Below, piece after piece: positions 49,703 through 63,356 of a DNA stretch of 64,000 nt (its first letter is position 1; the number at the start of each line of letters is the position of its first letter). The stretch is from contig NC_088315.1 of NCBI RefSeq assembly GCF_910592395.1, forward strand, positions 20,006,219 to 20,070,218, written 5' to 3'. The notes under the pieces are model-generated. The model did not search any database and was not told the DNA's origin. It was given only the letters and a program-made list of their open reading frames with translations. Both the position numbers and the translations under genes were made by a program. The DNA is from Lineus longissimus (Eukaryota > Nemertea > Pilidiophora > Heteronemertea > Lineidae).

Positions 49703-50924
49703 TCACTTCCATTATTTCAACTGTGAGGTAAGGGGCCAATAAACACTGCATATGATATTAAACCATTGCATACCCTATCTTCAGGAATCAAAAGTTTTCA
49801 GTGATTTTCCCAGAGCTATCAAAAAGGCACTTGTTCAGTTGTTGTACTCGGTGCTTCAAATGATGACATTTCGATCAGTATGTCTCTTCTCATCCTGTAT
49901 CTCGTCAATTCTGTCGTTTGTTCTCCCAGCCTTCTTTTCTGCTGCCGTCCGGTGCCTTCCTGTTACCTGATCTCTGAACATGTTGCTATCATCTCTAACG
50001 ACCTATTCTCCTGTCGTTAAATCATTGTTAATTCGAACGATTTGTTACAATTTCTGTCTGATAATCTCCACATGGAAATAGCTCTGCAATGATTTGTTGG
50101 GCGCCACCGCAGGCTTGCCGAGACCGATTCATCTGAAGCCGACGAAACGGAACCAAAGACATGGCGTCATGACAATCGAACAACTTAGTGTCGCGAAACC
50201 ATTGTCAAAACAAAATTGAGTATCTTCATGAATGCATGGAACGACGATATGAACAGCCCTATCTGAGACTATTTCTGAATATGCCAACGAATCCCTCATA
50301 GATAATATGAACATGTTCTATTGGGGTCGACAGTAGGTGGGCGGCAATAAGTTGTATAATGGTAATTACCTCATGTCCTACTCTTAGAGTTTGTGTAGGT
50401 CGAACAATAGTAAAAGGTTCTGAATGACAGGCCCATGACGTCTCATTTAATTGGAACGTCTCATTAATTGGAATTTGTAGTCAATCAAGTTTGACGAATC
50501 TTGGCATGTTCAATGCATATTACACGAGGGTATAATGGACCCGGTCCAGATTGGTGAATAAAGTGTCTTGCTTAAATTGATTACGGCATTGTTTGTCTGT
50601 TTGTTTGTTTGTTCATCAGCTGTAAGCTCCAAGAGTCACTCTGGAAATGTCTGAGGTGGCTTAAATAAAGGGGTGGAGGCTTGCATGTGTGATTGCTGTC
50701 AAGTACCCCGTCACATGGGCTGGCACACTTTGACTTCGGGGGATTTTAATCTCATTATTGCAGTGAAGAGGGTTCAAGTTGTCCTGCAAAGAGCATACCA
50801 TAACGAAAGACAGGTTCCGTACCCACAGAACAAAAGCAGGGTACCACCAACAGTTGTTCTTGCCTCAGTGTTGCAGCTGGTGCTACTTGTGAATTCTTTT
50901 TGCTCCCAGTTAAAGTAGGCCTCG
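49703..50924. other. Intergenic, nothing recognised
   Basis: Only short open frames. A GTTTGTTTGTTTG microsatellite lies near 50,595-50,612. Confidence 0.4.
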
Positions 50925-51050
50925 CCAAATACACAGTCTATTGTCTTTAAACAAGACTCGCTCGCACGTAGCCTGAATTGTTTTACTGGCTCATCAACGG
51001 GTTATCAAGGCAAATCTTGATAATATCGACCCCACGAAACAACTAACGTC
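50925..51050 (+). repeat. Dispersed repeat with GGCAAATCTTGRTAAC core, copy 2
   Basis: Contains TTAAACAAGACTCGCTCGCA, AAGGCAAATCTTGATAATAT and CGACCCCACGAA in the same order and orientation as 45,086-45,222. Confidence 0.6.
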
Positions 51051-53460
51051 GGGCGAGGAGACGAAACCACCAAGAGGAAATAGACGTGACGGGTAACACC
51101 GCCATACGTACCTAGGTGAGAATACAGCATCGGGACCTGGTCTGAAATCATGGTGAATCGAGAGCATCTTCAGTCATCACTCTGCTAATTCAGGTTGAAC
51201 GGAGTACAATGTACTTTCAAATCAAATTTCCCCACTTGAAAGTAAGATGGTATCAATAAAATGCATATGAATCGTCACAAGTTGTCAATTAGGTCTCATA
51301 TTGAAACTAATTTTTATTTAGCACCTTCGTAATAGAATCTCCATGACAAATTCAATTTGTACCGCTGTTAGTTGCTCTGCGCGACAACCTCTCCGATCGC
51401 TTCGTCACACTGTTAGATATAGTTAGGGCCAGTTCAACACAGACAGAAAGCTGGTCCTGTACAACATATATGACAACTGCCTTAAAACATACGTGAATTC
51501 ACTCAAGTTAGATAGGACAAGAAATAAGTGAGAACGGTCGTTGAGAGAAGTTTCAAACTAGCTACCCTTCTTCAGGGACATAACAGATATAAACCGTGAT
51601 TATAGCCGTAATGACCTGTCGGTGAGTTACACGGAGGAGGTTGGAAGAAGTCCATCCGAATTCCCCGAGGACGCAGCACATTTTATATAAGACGCTGTAA
51701 CTGGTATAAGTCTCTGCAATGATTATAGTCGTTTCGCCTGAATGATGTTACGTGGTTTGTAAGGATTGCTTTAGATCTTTGTATGATATACGGCGTCTTG
51801 GGATATTATGCCTCTTATCAGCTTTTGTCCATTAACGGGTGGTGATATTATATAGTCATTATATATCATTGTTGTTATATTATTTCGCATTTCAAATAAT
51901 CTTTGCCGAGTCGATGCGAAGTCTTTATATTCGTACTGTAAAGTGATGTCGCAGCAGTATGAAGAATGGAGCCTATCTGACAAAACGGGACACTTGCTAT
52001 GCCACTTGAAGTAGCACAAGGCTTGACCTATGCTGAGGACTTGAATTCCTAAAGCAATTAGAACTCTTCCAAATGAAGTAAATGCCCTTTCAAGGGTAGA
52101 ACTCTGTTTTGCGGAAAACAAGAACTGACACCCACCCATCGCTTCGTTTTAAAAGACTTCTCCTTTCTTTAGGATTTCAAGTTCCAGCATGTGGTCAGTC
52201 CTTAAGGATGACCCATTTTGTGTAAGTCGTGGTCGATTATGGTCGAACAGCTCCCTCAGGAAAAAGTTTTACTCAAGAATTTCTCTTTGATTGCTTTGAC
52301 CTAAAAGATAACGTGGTCCCCATAGATTTCCTGCTTGTATGGACCGCTTGGACAGAGATCACGACAGAGGAACTTTGATACTCCGAGTCAACATTTTTTG
52401 ACTCCGAGCGCTTTATTGCCCATTGGTTAGGATTGTCTTGACGATAACTGCCTGCTATCAATGCTGTTCTGCTCCAGCGGCGACGCTAATAGATCAACGC
52501 GACGATAAAGACATCATATTTCTTATAAGACATCAAATGGCGGATAAAACTAACTAAGGTCAGCTAACCAGGTGTGAAGATAAACCAAGAATGACAGCGG
52601 GGACACTCGTCATAAAGCTTGAGGATTATATATCACCACCGCAGGTAAAGTGTAACTGCCGAAAGTATAATTCATAGACTGAAGACGCAGGCGTCTTGGT
52701 TAATGAGCCGTCATACGCAGATGAGCAATTAAGGGATCATCCCAGGCGTGCGACTGAAAAACATTGAATGTTTTTTTCGGCCGACACATAATGTGCATCC
52801 CGTAGAGGTTTTCTCAGCGAAACCATTTGTTTGTTTTCCTTCATGTTACCAGAAACACGTTGACGGGGTGCATATCTGTGTTAGCCGGAACACCGTTAAC
52901 ATGTTTAATGGGTCTTCGGAAGCCCAAAAACCTTTATTCCAGAGTGTACCGGTAATGCTTTCGTGGTCGGAAGATGTGTGTTGACAAATGGCTGACACAA
53001 CAGTATCTAATTCAGTCGCCTTGTTGCCATAAACGAGGTTGGCAGGATGCCGCTTCTATCGGTCTGCACTAACAGAATGCCAGCCGACCGCCACCACAAA
53101 TATCAATTATAAGGACACCGTCTTGATTGAATTCTTGTGATGTATGACTTTAGCGTCTTAGTCTGCCAATCACCCTGAATAAACTGCCAATCATGTGACT
53201 TATCATGCCGAGTTGTCCACAATCATTATTGCATCCTTGGATGGGATGGGATTATGAAGGCTCAGGTCTTATTTGGTTAGTTGGAGAGCGTCTTCTAAGT
53301 GACCTCTCTACTCATCATTCTTAATCAGTCAGCGTAGAGATCAGCTGATATGGCAAAGGTCTGACTGGCTTTGCTTGTAGAGTTGTTCCCCTGCATGTAC
53401 AGCTGGTCTTGCAGTCAAGCGTCTTTGAGTCTTCCGCCAGGCATGCCAGGTGAATGGATG
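51051..53460. other. Intergenic, no gene recognised
   Basis: A 122-codon minus-strand frame near 52,139-51,771 starts with ATG but shows no known domain and no splice partners, so it is not called. No repeat family member seen. Confidence 0.4.
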
Positions 53461-53695
53461 TTGGTGACCGCGAGAACTAAAGGAGTCGCCAGCTCGGAGG
53501 TTGGTGACCCCGAGAACTAAAGGAGTCGCCAGCTCGGAGGTTGGTGACCCCGAGAACTGAAGGAGACGCCAGCTCGGAGGTTGGTGACCCCGAGAACTAA
53601 AGGAGTCGCCAGCTCGGAGGTTGGTGACCCCGAGAACTGAAGGAGTCGCCAGCTCGGAGGTTGGTGACCCCGAGAACTAAACGAGTCGCCAGCTC
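53461..53695. repeat. 40-bp minisatellite, ~6 copies
   Basis: Units start at 53461, 53501, 53541, 53581, 53621 and 53661, each beginning TTGGTGACCCCGAGAACT and ending GTCGCCAGCTCGGAGG. Only single-base variants separate them (AACTAA/AACTGA, GTCGCC/GACGCC). The 40-bp length rotates the frame, so it is not a coding repeat. Confidence 0.97.
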
Positions 53696-54621
53696 CTGTC
53701 CGTTGCCCTGTTGCCATTGTAATTATTGCACAGCGAAGAACCAGTACTTCCTAAAAGCTCACGATAAACATGCGGGTTAGTCAAATACAATTCATAAAAA
53801 GAAGATCGAAGCGTATCCATCGATCACTCTTTTCGTCGCCGCCAGATGTCCCGAAGTAAATGAAAATAAATCTAAATATCAATATAATGCGACTCCCGTA
53901 ATGTGAACATCATAAGCAATGAGATTCAAATCTAAAGAGACGCCGAAACCACGGGTTTTATTTCTCAACGTCAAATCAAATGAACGAACAATTTTTGAAT
54001 GACGTTCTTCTGATACATGTATGGTTATTTGTTTCTGTTCGAAGCATCACGCTCCTTTACTCAGCCGCGCAATGGACCGGAAAGCCATTTGGATCAGTCG
54101 GCAACCAGGCATGGGTAATCAGGAATAGTTTAAAATCCGGTGCCATGCACCTAAGACGATTGGCAATAAAGGAAGGGAGTTGGTAAAACAAGGAATGAAG
54201 AAATAAATGTCAAATTGAATTGAAATCGAAATGGAAATCGACCTCTGTTGCAGATTCTGGACTGCAGATTCGTTTGAATGAGAAATGCAACTCGAACGGA
54301 ACAGCGATTTGTTTAAGAGGTGTTTGCTATCGACTTCAAAAGACCCCCAACGTCAGCTGGATGGTGCGTTCCTTTGACCTTCAAATTCAATCGATGATAT
54401 TTCTGAAAGCTTTCGATCACAAGCGTAAAGATGGCAAAGGACATGTTTTCGAGTTTCATCACTGTCACGACTGCATAGAGGCATTTTATCAAACATTGGC
54501 TTTCCCTTGTTTTCAATCAACACGACAAGTTGTCTCGTGGTCAAGTTTAGTGATGTTTGCAGACTTTCCACCTCCGCTGAAACTATCTCATCAACCGGAA
54601 CATGTTTTTAAGCTGATGGTA
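53696..54621. other. Intergenic, nothing firm
   Basis: A 134-codon plus-strand frame (54,220-54,624) has no recognisable domain and runs into the MITE that follows. Not called as a gene. Confidence 0.35.
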
Positions 54622-54832
54622 TAGTGTTTTTTATATCGTTCTGGCCAAAGGTTCTCAGTTGAACTCAGGAATGTGACCTGAGAAAATGGCGTTGCACAAC
54701 ACTAGATTATCCTTAAGGTATGCCGAACTAATGCTGTTTCATGTAGTCAAGCCTGTCAACTATGACACCGGCTGCCCAGGGCTCTGTAACATTACTCTTC
54801 AGTAGCTTTGGCGAGATCTATCTGAAAAACGC
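54622..54832 (+). mobile_element. MITE family GGCCAAAGGTACT, copy 4 (internally deleted)
   Basis: Left end TTCTGGCCAAAGGTTCTCAG and interior ACTATGACACCGGCTGCCCA are retained. The segment between GTAACATTACT and the right terminus is shortened. Confidence 0.82.
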
Positions 54833-56479
54833 TTCAGCCTCGATTCATTTTGCCCTAACCTTTAACTGAGAGACCGCCTTACGTAGTTAGAACACCGATA
54901 CGCATATTCATGCCGAGACGCGCGACCATCCGCGCCAGCGTTTCGTTTTTTCCCCGGGAGATTATAAACCTGATAAATACGGCTCATCTCGGGTCAGAAA
55001 AGCTATCGCCCACGAGGAATGGTTATGTTTGACCCTTGGTGGTTTTTATTTGCAAAAGTTCTCAAAATCGAAAAAGAAGATGAACCAATAATTCACCATC
55101 TCTGTCATGGGCATGATGAACCCGCTGCTCAGTATTCAATCGTGTGTCAAATCGGTAAACTAAACAGCCAAGTGATGTCAAGTTTATAAATTTGATTTCA
55201 TGATTTTTCTCTTCCAATCAGCTAGTGTAATATGATTGCGCTGGCTCTCCTCTGTACGTTATGCAATGATGTCACATTTGCTTAGTCAGATTCCGATGCT
55301 CTCCGGCGAGGCCTCAAGACATTTCCATCAGTCACGATTCACTTTTTGTAGACGTGGTTGGAGTTCCGAACTAATATTTGTCAGGGAGCATCTCAAAATT
55401 GATCGATGCCAAAAACTATGATGATATCACGGGTCAGATTGCCTCTTAAACATAAATCTTGTAAGATTCTTGGTTCAGATCTCAACTAAGAATCAAACAC
55501 GAATCTTGTAAAGATTGTACATGTGCACGAAACTCAACAAAAGATCTCAACTATGAATCTTATACGAAATATATGGAATCTTCGCCAAGCGATTCAGTGG
55601 GGTCTATAGATGCATTGGTCTAATGTGCATGCAATGTTAATTGAGGCTGATGTTACATAATTCTCGGCAATCATGGCTGATCATTCCCTCAACAGATGTC
55701 CTAATCAATGGAGAAATAAGCTGAAACTGCACGACGTTTAGGCATGATCAAATCTGATGGCGATATTCAGGCACGGATCTAATTCCCCCCGCACACGCGA
55801 CAGAGGTACATAGGTTGAACATGCGGAAATACTGTAGCAACACTCTACACTTAATTTGCCAGTTGCTTGCCTGCTCTAACGGCTTTTCCTATTCTCTCCA
55901 TTAAGCTTGTTGGAGAGAATAAGATTTATGGCCCGGGCTGTATCTTAGGCAGCTTTTCTGATATTAAGTGCTCGCTGCTCGTAGACGCTGGGTTAGTTGG
56001 GCTGGTTTTAGTATCGAAGTCAATGAGGCGTCGCCTCATTTGGTACACGGAGTACAAGTCTTTGGCAGGCCATGGTGATTAAACACAGATTGAGTCGGAT
56101 TGCAGAGATTGAACACAAATTTAAGACGAAACAAAAAGTGCTACTTCATCACAAAATGCCTCTGTAGTGTTAAAGGAGGTCAGTGCCCGCTTCATCCTCA
56201 ACACTGGTAAAGCACCACTTCTTCATAGTTTTTCGGTGTTAAAAACATGGTGTCAAAATGGCTCTACGGTGTACATCAAGCTTCCGCCTCGCTCAGGCAC
56301 TACAATTAGAAATTACGAATTGTTTCTTTCTGTCAGACTGGGGACATGGTCAAAGAGAGAGGAAGATGTTTTGTTATGTGCAATGAGCCAAGCTCATGCA
56401 TAGAAATACTAAAGCCTAGGCCCCGATTGGCCATAGCGTCGTTTACAATCTATTAGGCTAATTGACATCATCGTCTTGA
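54833..56479. other. Intergenic, nothing recognised
   Basis: No supported gene. Near 55,440-55,560 the words AATCTTGTAA and AAGATCTCAACTAAGAATC recur a few times, a weak local repetition only. Confidence 0.35.
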
Positions 56480-56742
56480 TTGAAAGACCTGGCCAAAGGT
56501 ACTTGGCTGACCTCTTGTCACCTAACTGTAACAGTATGATCACAAATAGTAATGTGACACAGCCCTGGGCAGCCGGTGTCATAGTTGACCGGCTTTAGTT
56601 GACACCGTAAAAGAGCATTGATTAGGCCCACCCTGAAGATAATCTAGTGTTGTGCAACAGCATTGTCTTTTGGTAAATGGTCTGGTCACGTTCTAGAGTT
56701 CATCTAAATACCTTTGGTCAGAACGATATGAAAAATACTTTA
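56480..56742 (-). mobile_element. MITE family GGCCAAAGGTACT, copy 5
   Basis: Inverted relative to the previous copies. It begins CTGGCCAAAGGTACTTGGCT and ends ATACCTTTGGTCAGAACGAT, with GGGCAGCCGGTGTCATAGTT inside. Confidence 0.88.
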
Positions 56743-57641
56743 GAAGGAGATTTTCTAAGCAATTCTGCGTCATCGATCTCCCTGTTTGTGTGTTTCACCA
56801 GGTTCATTGTCGCTACGCGCAGACTGGTAAATCATCACTACTGGGAGAAGAACCAAATACCACATTTTTTGTAGCTGCGTGTCTACGTGATCTTTCAAGT
56901 ATAAAATTTAAATTAGGATATAAAAAAACATATCATAAGGAACAGATGCCTTTACGGCTATAAATAAAAAATATGCACCAAGTGAAGCTTGTTATCTCTG
57001 ACTTTTGCAACGAAATGAAAAACCAAGTACAGGAATATTAAATATATCAATATCGAGTGGTTAAAAAACCTTTTTCTTGGAAGTGTTACCAGTGCAACTC
57101 GTATTCGGCTGTTGTGATAGCGATATGAAGGTTTGGCTTTACGATTCAATATTAGTAAAACAAACGTATCACGGATTTCGAAGACGGATTCCTTGTATTC
57201 GTGCTTGTATAAGTGACAATGACACTAAGTACAGGCAAAACAACCTTAACCATATTCAGTGCCCACGCTGAAATCATTGAAAAGCCTACTCAAGGGCAAT
57301 GTCGACATCAATAACTTTACGATGCGGACTAATCACATTTTCAGAAGGTTTATTCATTTTGCTGTTTTAGTTTCTCTAGCGGACAACACTTTTTTCATTG
57401 ACAGCATTCTTTCTGCTTCGGAGCGAGTTCAACGCAATATGACTTGTTACTACTGTCATTAGCTTCAAAGAAAGAACATCTTTCTGAATACAACCACAGG
57501 TAAAAAAGATACACTGTACAAAGCCGCCGCGTGAATGAGAAAAGGCATGGATATTTATCTCGACATGATCACGGCCAGGGGGTAATAATGTTAGTTAATG
57601 CCTTGGCCGTGTTGTGTTCGATTTCTGGTATTCAAAATGTT
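56743..57641. other. Intergenic, nothing recognised
   Basis: No gene or repeat family member identified. Confidence 0.35.
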
Positions 57642-57890
57642 GTCAGATAGATCTGGCCAAAGGTACCTGGCTGACCTCGTGTCACTTAAATATAATAGTG
57701 TGATCACAAATAGTAATGTTACACAGCCCTGAGACATAGTGGACCAGCTTAGTTGACACCGTGAAAAAGCTTTAGTCAGGCCGACGCTGAGGATATTCTA
57801 GTGTTGTGCAACACCACTATCTTTTGGTAAATGTGACCAGGTCACATTCCTGAGTTCAATTAAGTACCTTTGGGAAGAGCGACATGAAAA
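57642..57890 (-). mobile_element. MITE family GGCCAAAGGTACT, copy 6
   Basis: Begins AGATCTGGCCAAAGGTACCT and ends AAGTACCTTTGGGAAGAGCG. A short deletion removes part of the GGGCAGCCGGTG segment. It is about 900 bp from copy 5 in the same orientation. Confidence 0.87.
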
Positions 57891-60814
57891 AAACCCACTT
57901 TATTTTCGTGTGCTCTTCAGCATCACGGAGCAGATCGAATCATTCCAGTGGAACTTGGTTCCCATATAGGGAGATGGCTGTTTTTCTGTTTTTTCTACAA
58001 GTATTTTGATCGTAACATGATTAGTTCCAATCTGATTGAGTAGAATACTGTTTTTCGACCTCTCTTGTGGGTAAAATACAGACCTGGTGTTGGTAGAAGC
58101 TGGTGTAACATCTGTGGTTGTTCCCGATATTTCTGTGTTCACATGCAATGTACAGCTAGAGAGACCTACATGACTTTTTCAAAAGAGGGAAACAGAGAAA
58201 AATAATGTTTTCTGCTTTCATTTCAACAAAACCATGAGGATAACACACAGAAAGAGAAACTTTAAAACATTTTACGCCAGGATGACATTTCTTTGATCTT
58301 CCTTATAGTCCCACACACCCGTGTAGTTCAGCGACTTACACAGTGTTTGACGCCCATGGCCGTTGTTCGTGAGCGCGCGGCACAAACTACCAAAGGCCTA
58401 GGGCGTCAAACGTTCTCTGAATCGTGTATCTGGGGCTTTGCAGTAACCGGTCAAATATGCAGTCGAAATGGGGGCGGTTTTTTCTTTTACTTTGATGGTT
58501 CATACGTTCAGTATATCAAATGTTGCAAGACTATTCAACTTCCAATAGCTTCAGAGCAATAGCCTCCTTCGCGAGGTTGTAGGGGTTAAATGTGACATTT
58601 GTTTATTTTGCATGGACCATTGACTGGCAGATAAAACCTTCTTGTGGTATGAAATGGCAGTTAATTTTGTATGATATCTTCTAAATGACACCACGTATGA
58701 CTCAATTACAGCGGAATATATCAACGTGTGTCAGCGTGTGGGAGTCAATGCATCCCAACCAAACCTTCTGTGTTTGTCGTCAAAGGGACCAAGGCATTGA
58801 CTCCGGAAAAACCATAAACGTGAAGATTAAAAATCGTCTGTGACATGGCGTGCTTTGTATATATGACTTTTCGCCATTACTCATTAGGAGAAAGGATATC
58901 AGGATAAAAATTGCTAGTCGTTGTAACAGGGATATGCCAGAGACATCAAAAGCAGGGCAATGAAAAAATGCCCAGCACCATTACTTCGATTGCTTGAGTG
59001 TTTTTCTGGCGACACCAAATACGTGCATTTGACATTTTAAGAAGAAAAGGTAAGCCACGAGCAATGTCTAAAAGTTGACTTAATCACGCATCCTGGATCA
59101 AACTGTGGCCATGTAGGCTGCGATTCTAAAAAAGGACGCTCTTTTCCAAAAGTGACCTTTTTACCAAAGGTTCTGCTTGACTTGAAACAAGGACCTAGCT
59201 TTCGATATGATCACACAGATACGTATATTGTGTTGACGTGAATAAGCCGTTTGAGGCGCGTCTGTTACGCATTGGCCTGTATTAACAGACAAAATATGCC
59301 TTTTGCACAGGAGCCTCTCAACCAGCTTAAAATCATCAACACAGTAGGCAAGAGTCACTGGATAGAGTATTTAATGTAGCCATTCGTCGTACAAAAATAT
59401 TCGGCACACCATACATCAGTTCTATTAACGGATTTTTCAGAAGAAAGCTTGGCTTGTTTCATGCCGTGGAGGTTCTTAAACCCTACATGTACACAATGCG
59501 GATAGAGCCTGGTTTAACATTCTGATAATTAGGTATCCCTTTCCTAATATGATGCCTTTAAAAATCTATTGGTTGAACTTGGGTAAGAACGGGTGCACCA
59601 TCTACGGATGTGTCTTATATTTCAATTTGTTTGTCCGTACGATAGGCAGCAAGGGAGACTATGCACATTCACAAGAAGGAAAGACAACAAAACGTATCAA
59701 TCCATCTTTAAACATCCATCTTTAAGCGTTCCCAAACAATAAAGGGAACTGCTGAGAAATGGAAACACCCAAGAACGTGACGCAGGCGCAGTAAGTGTGC
59801 ATTTAGAACACCCGGAGTTTAAAAACATAACATGTTTTACTTCTGTTGAACGCATTACTCCCTGCCGATCGGATGTTGTCAACCAGCTAATGATACCTGC
59901 AGTGAGGCGTAACGCAAAGTTCTCAATGAGAAACGTTCAACGGAACCGAGGGAAAAGAATGGTTCAAGACAAAATTGGCGTTGTAATACAGGAATAGAAG
60001 TCATTGGACGAAAAGCTCAGTACGAGAAACGTACATATAGAACAAGGTCAAATGTTCCGATGGGTCGTTTTGTTGTTCCCCATATTTTAGGCGTTTACTT
60101 ACGATAGAAAGCTACAGGGACCATAGGCTTTTCAATGGAGTTGGGGTTGGGATGTGGTGTGGGAGGAAGTGTGTCAAACTGTCTTTCAGCGTTTCCAAAC
60201 AATGCGGAAAACACTCAGAAATTGCAACGCTCAAAAGCGTTGCACTGGTGACCTTAAAGAAAACACGCTGACAGCAGAATTCGAGTTTCTGTCTGTTTTT
60301 TTATATTTTCAAGTTCACCCGGTAATGAAAATTATCAGTGTATATGAATATGAAATGCTTACGTACAAACACAATGCACAGGTATATGTGATACGTGTAG
60401 TGTAAAATGATATAAACAGGAAAATGATATGCATCGTATAGAGTTCCATCTCTCAAGAACTTCAAACAATCATTGCTGTTACCTAAGTGTTCCGTGACAA
60501 TATGAAAAAAGAAAGTTACATCCCTGCGGCGATTTTGTTCAAATGAAACGCATCAAAAAGGACCGCTCTTAAAGCACTTTGTGGAAATCTTATATATATT
60601 TGGCTAAGACGGAATAGCTCGGTAAAACTTCAAAGGAGATATTTTGATATTCTTGAAGTTCTCGTATATGCCGTTGCACTATAGCACTGGTGTAACGGTT
60701 TTTATGTTACTCAATATGATTCATACGATTGAAAGCTTAGTGACCATAGCTTTTCAATTTCGAAAAGCAGAGAAAACATGTCATCCCACCTATAACCCAT
60801 AACCCATATTACAT
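57891..60814. other. Intergenic with dispersed fragments only
   Basis: Holds the partner of the 20,030 fragment (about 57,950-58,170, minus orientation) and two CCAAACAATG-core pieces (59,726-59,780 and 60,183-60,245). No gene recognised. Confidence 0.4.
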
Positions 60815-61078
60815 CGTTTTGGCTAAAGGTACCAAGTTGAGCGAACTCAGGAATGTGACCAGATCACATTTATCAAACGCTAGTGGTGGTGCACAACACT
60901 AGATTACCCTTATGGTAAACCTAACCAATGCTCTTTCACGGTGTCAACTATAAAAACCGGTCAACTATGACACCGGCTGCCCAGGGCTGTGTAACATTAC
61001 TATTTGTGATCACACTGTTACAGTTTAGTGACAAGAGGTCAGCCAAGTACCTTTGGCCGGATCTATCGGGAAAACACT
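60815..61078 (+). mobile_element. MITE family GGCCAAAGGTACT, copy 7
   Basis: Complete-looking. The left end is TTTTGGCTAAAGGTACCAAG and the right end CAAGTACCTTTGGCCGGATC, with every shared interior phrase present. Confidence 0.9.
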
Positions 61079-62857
61079 CTATGGTGTCGCAATAAGTCAT
61101 GGTTCTGTGGGATTCATACCTTTAATTAAAGTATAATAGAATCCCGTGCTCTCAGGCACTCTATCCAAGGCATTTAATTAAAACAATTACACGGACATTC
61201 CATCCGTTAGTTCCCGCTAAAACGAACAGTTAACCACTCATTCTGCATAAGTATAATGCTTTTGATCGAGATTGTCCTGTTTACTGACGAAATGTATACT
61301 GCAATAAAAGAGGAGGGCAAATTAAAAAATCCTTTGAAAATGACAGGTATTTTTTCCCATTCCATTTAATTAGTGCAGTAAGCCTGCAGACAGACAAACT
61401 GGATCGATATCGTCATGATTCCCGAGAAATTTCCAAGATAACTTTGTACCCGAGTCGCAAGCCTTACGAATAGCTACAGACGATGACGTTTTAAGTGTAT
61501 AGCGTGCTGGAGACGTCCATATTGGATGTTGGAGAAAACTTTACCATATAATCTGCACATTTCAAACTTTCACTGCCACGTTTCCAAGTAAGATAATCTT
61601 CAGAGAGATAATTACAACGACTTGAAATGATTGCTAATCCAACGCCAATGAGGAAAACTAAGCCTAAATTTCTATTACGAGATACTTTTTTGGCAAAAAT
61701 GCACATGAACAGTTGAATTTGACATTATATGGCATAACGCAATCGACATTGAAATGGAAAACTGAAATCCTATCCAAATCTCCATTTTCAGATTATCTTG
61801 TTGTCATCAGTAAACTGGTAAGCGATTGCTAAAATATCATGGTGATTAAAAGATGAAGTCGTTTGCGAGAAATCTTAAAATTCATTAAAGATTACCTTGA
61901 AAGAAGATTACAGTTGATTAGCACGTTGTAAGAACCTGTTTTATGTGTATTTGGGATTAACACACAATGCATTGTATTGGGCAGAAAACGTATTCATTTG
62001 ATGTGATAATCACGAATTGAAATCAGTGTGTATTCTGATATTTCATTCAAAGTAAATTTCAACCAAGATTAAAACTTCTAATGTCTGTAACTTCGTCACT
62101 TTATCTGCGACGAAAATTGGAAAATGCGGCGAGAATAAACCGAGATAATCCCCGCGTTATCACAGTTTCTACTAATGCATCCCTCCCCACAGACCCATCT
62201 CGCGCCGATTTATGGCGGGTTTATGGGCTATAAATAGCTGATATTGGTTTGCGCGTATTGTGCCATAAACCCATAGTTCCTTATGCTATGATGATCTAAG
62301 TCCATATTGCCGACTCTCTAAGTGTTAGGAACAGATAAGGGACCATTATTTACCATAACATCGGACTGATATCTACTAAAACTTTGCGGCATAAAAATGA
62401 CCAGGTTCAAGAACAGACCAGATACAAAATCTGTTGATATCCAGTAATTAGCTAAGCAGGTTGAATAACAATTAGAGTGCAGATATATCCAGATTTGATG
62501 CTCTCCTCTGGATTACTCTAATGTCTCTGACGTCTGCTCCTGTAATGCTATTCTCGCAATCTGTAAAATGTCGGTCTTCGTTATATTATTTGCTCACGTT
62601 ACATCCTTTTTAAAACCGATATTGCTAACTCATTGTTAAGCTTTTCTTTCGTGTGGCTGATGATTTCTTTCAAGAAATATTTCAATGACATTTTGTAAAC
62701 GGGATTTAACTGACGTTTTGAAGTCAAGTTGATATCTTAAAGTTATATGTTTTAAAGTTCAGAAATATTCTAAAACAAACAACAACAAAAACCAGTGATT
62801 TTTAACAAGAATTTAAGATCTTAGCTAAAGAATTTTGCCAGAATCTTGTTACGAATG
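61079..62857. other. Intergenic, nothing recognised
   Basis: AT-rich, without a supported gene, RNA or repeat signature. Confidence 0.35.
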
Positions 62858-63187
62858 TACAGTGGAAACCCGGTCGGCGACCACCCCGCTATGGCGCTTT
62901 GAAAACTTTCCAGAATTTTAAGCTCATGAAGAAATTCAACTCAGAAGGATGAACAACTTCAGAGTCCAAATATTTTTTTCGCTTTTTTTCTGCTCAAAAT
63001 GAAGAAACATCATCAGCCCCCTAAAAATGTTGGCTTTGAAAATATTTCAGAATTATGAAAAAGTTCGACAATTCAACAATCATGCATTTTGTCCCAAGAT
63101 TTTAAACTTCACTAACGCGACCACCCTGGTACCGCGACCATTCAACCTCGGTCCCATGAGTGGTCGTGTTACCGGGGTTCTACTTTA
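62858..63187. mobile_element. pogo/Tigger-like MITE with TA flanks
   Basis: TACAGTGGAAACCCGGTCGG at the left and ACCGGGGTTCTACTTTA at the right are imperfect inverted termini flanked by TA. The interior repeats GCGACCACCCTGG / GCGACCACCCC. About 330 bp without a transposase frame, typical of a Tc1/mariner-pogo non-autonomous element. Confidence 0.82.
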
Positions 63188-63356
63188 CATGCTCATGTAC
63201 ACGCAGCAGAACGAAATCTATAAACTAAGAATCTTACAAAAATGTGATCTGGATTTTCGACGAAATATAAGACTAAATAAAACGCAAGTCGAGGATTTTC
63301 CGAAGCACAATCAGTCAGTTAATCATCACAGAAGAACCATATTATAAACATGACAT

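Noticed and set aside
53517-53717. Minus-strand frame with repeated RGHQPPSWRLL
   Set aside because: Product of the 40-bp minisatellite; the unit is not a multiple of three, so the reading frame shifts at each copy.
54220-54624. 134-codon plus-strand frame
   Set aside because: No domain or splice partner, and its end abuts a MITE; length is within chance for this composition.
58293-58562. 89-codon frame as a gene
   Set aside because: No ATG context, domain or neighbouring exons.
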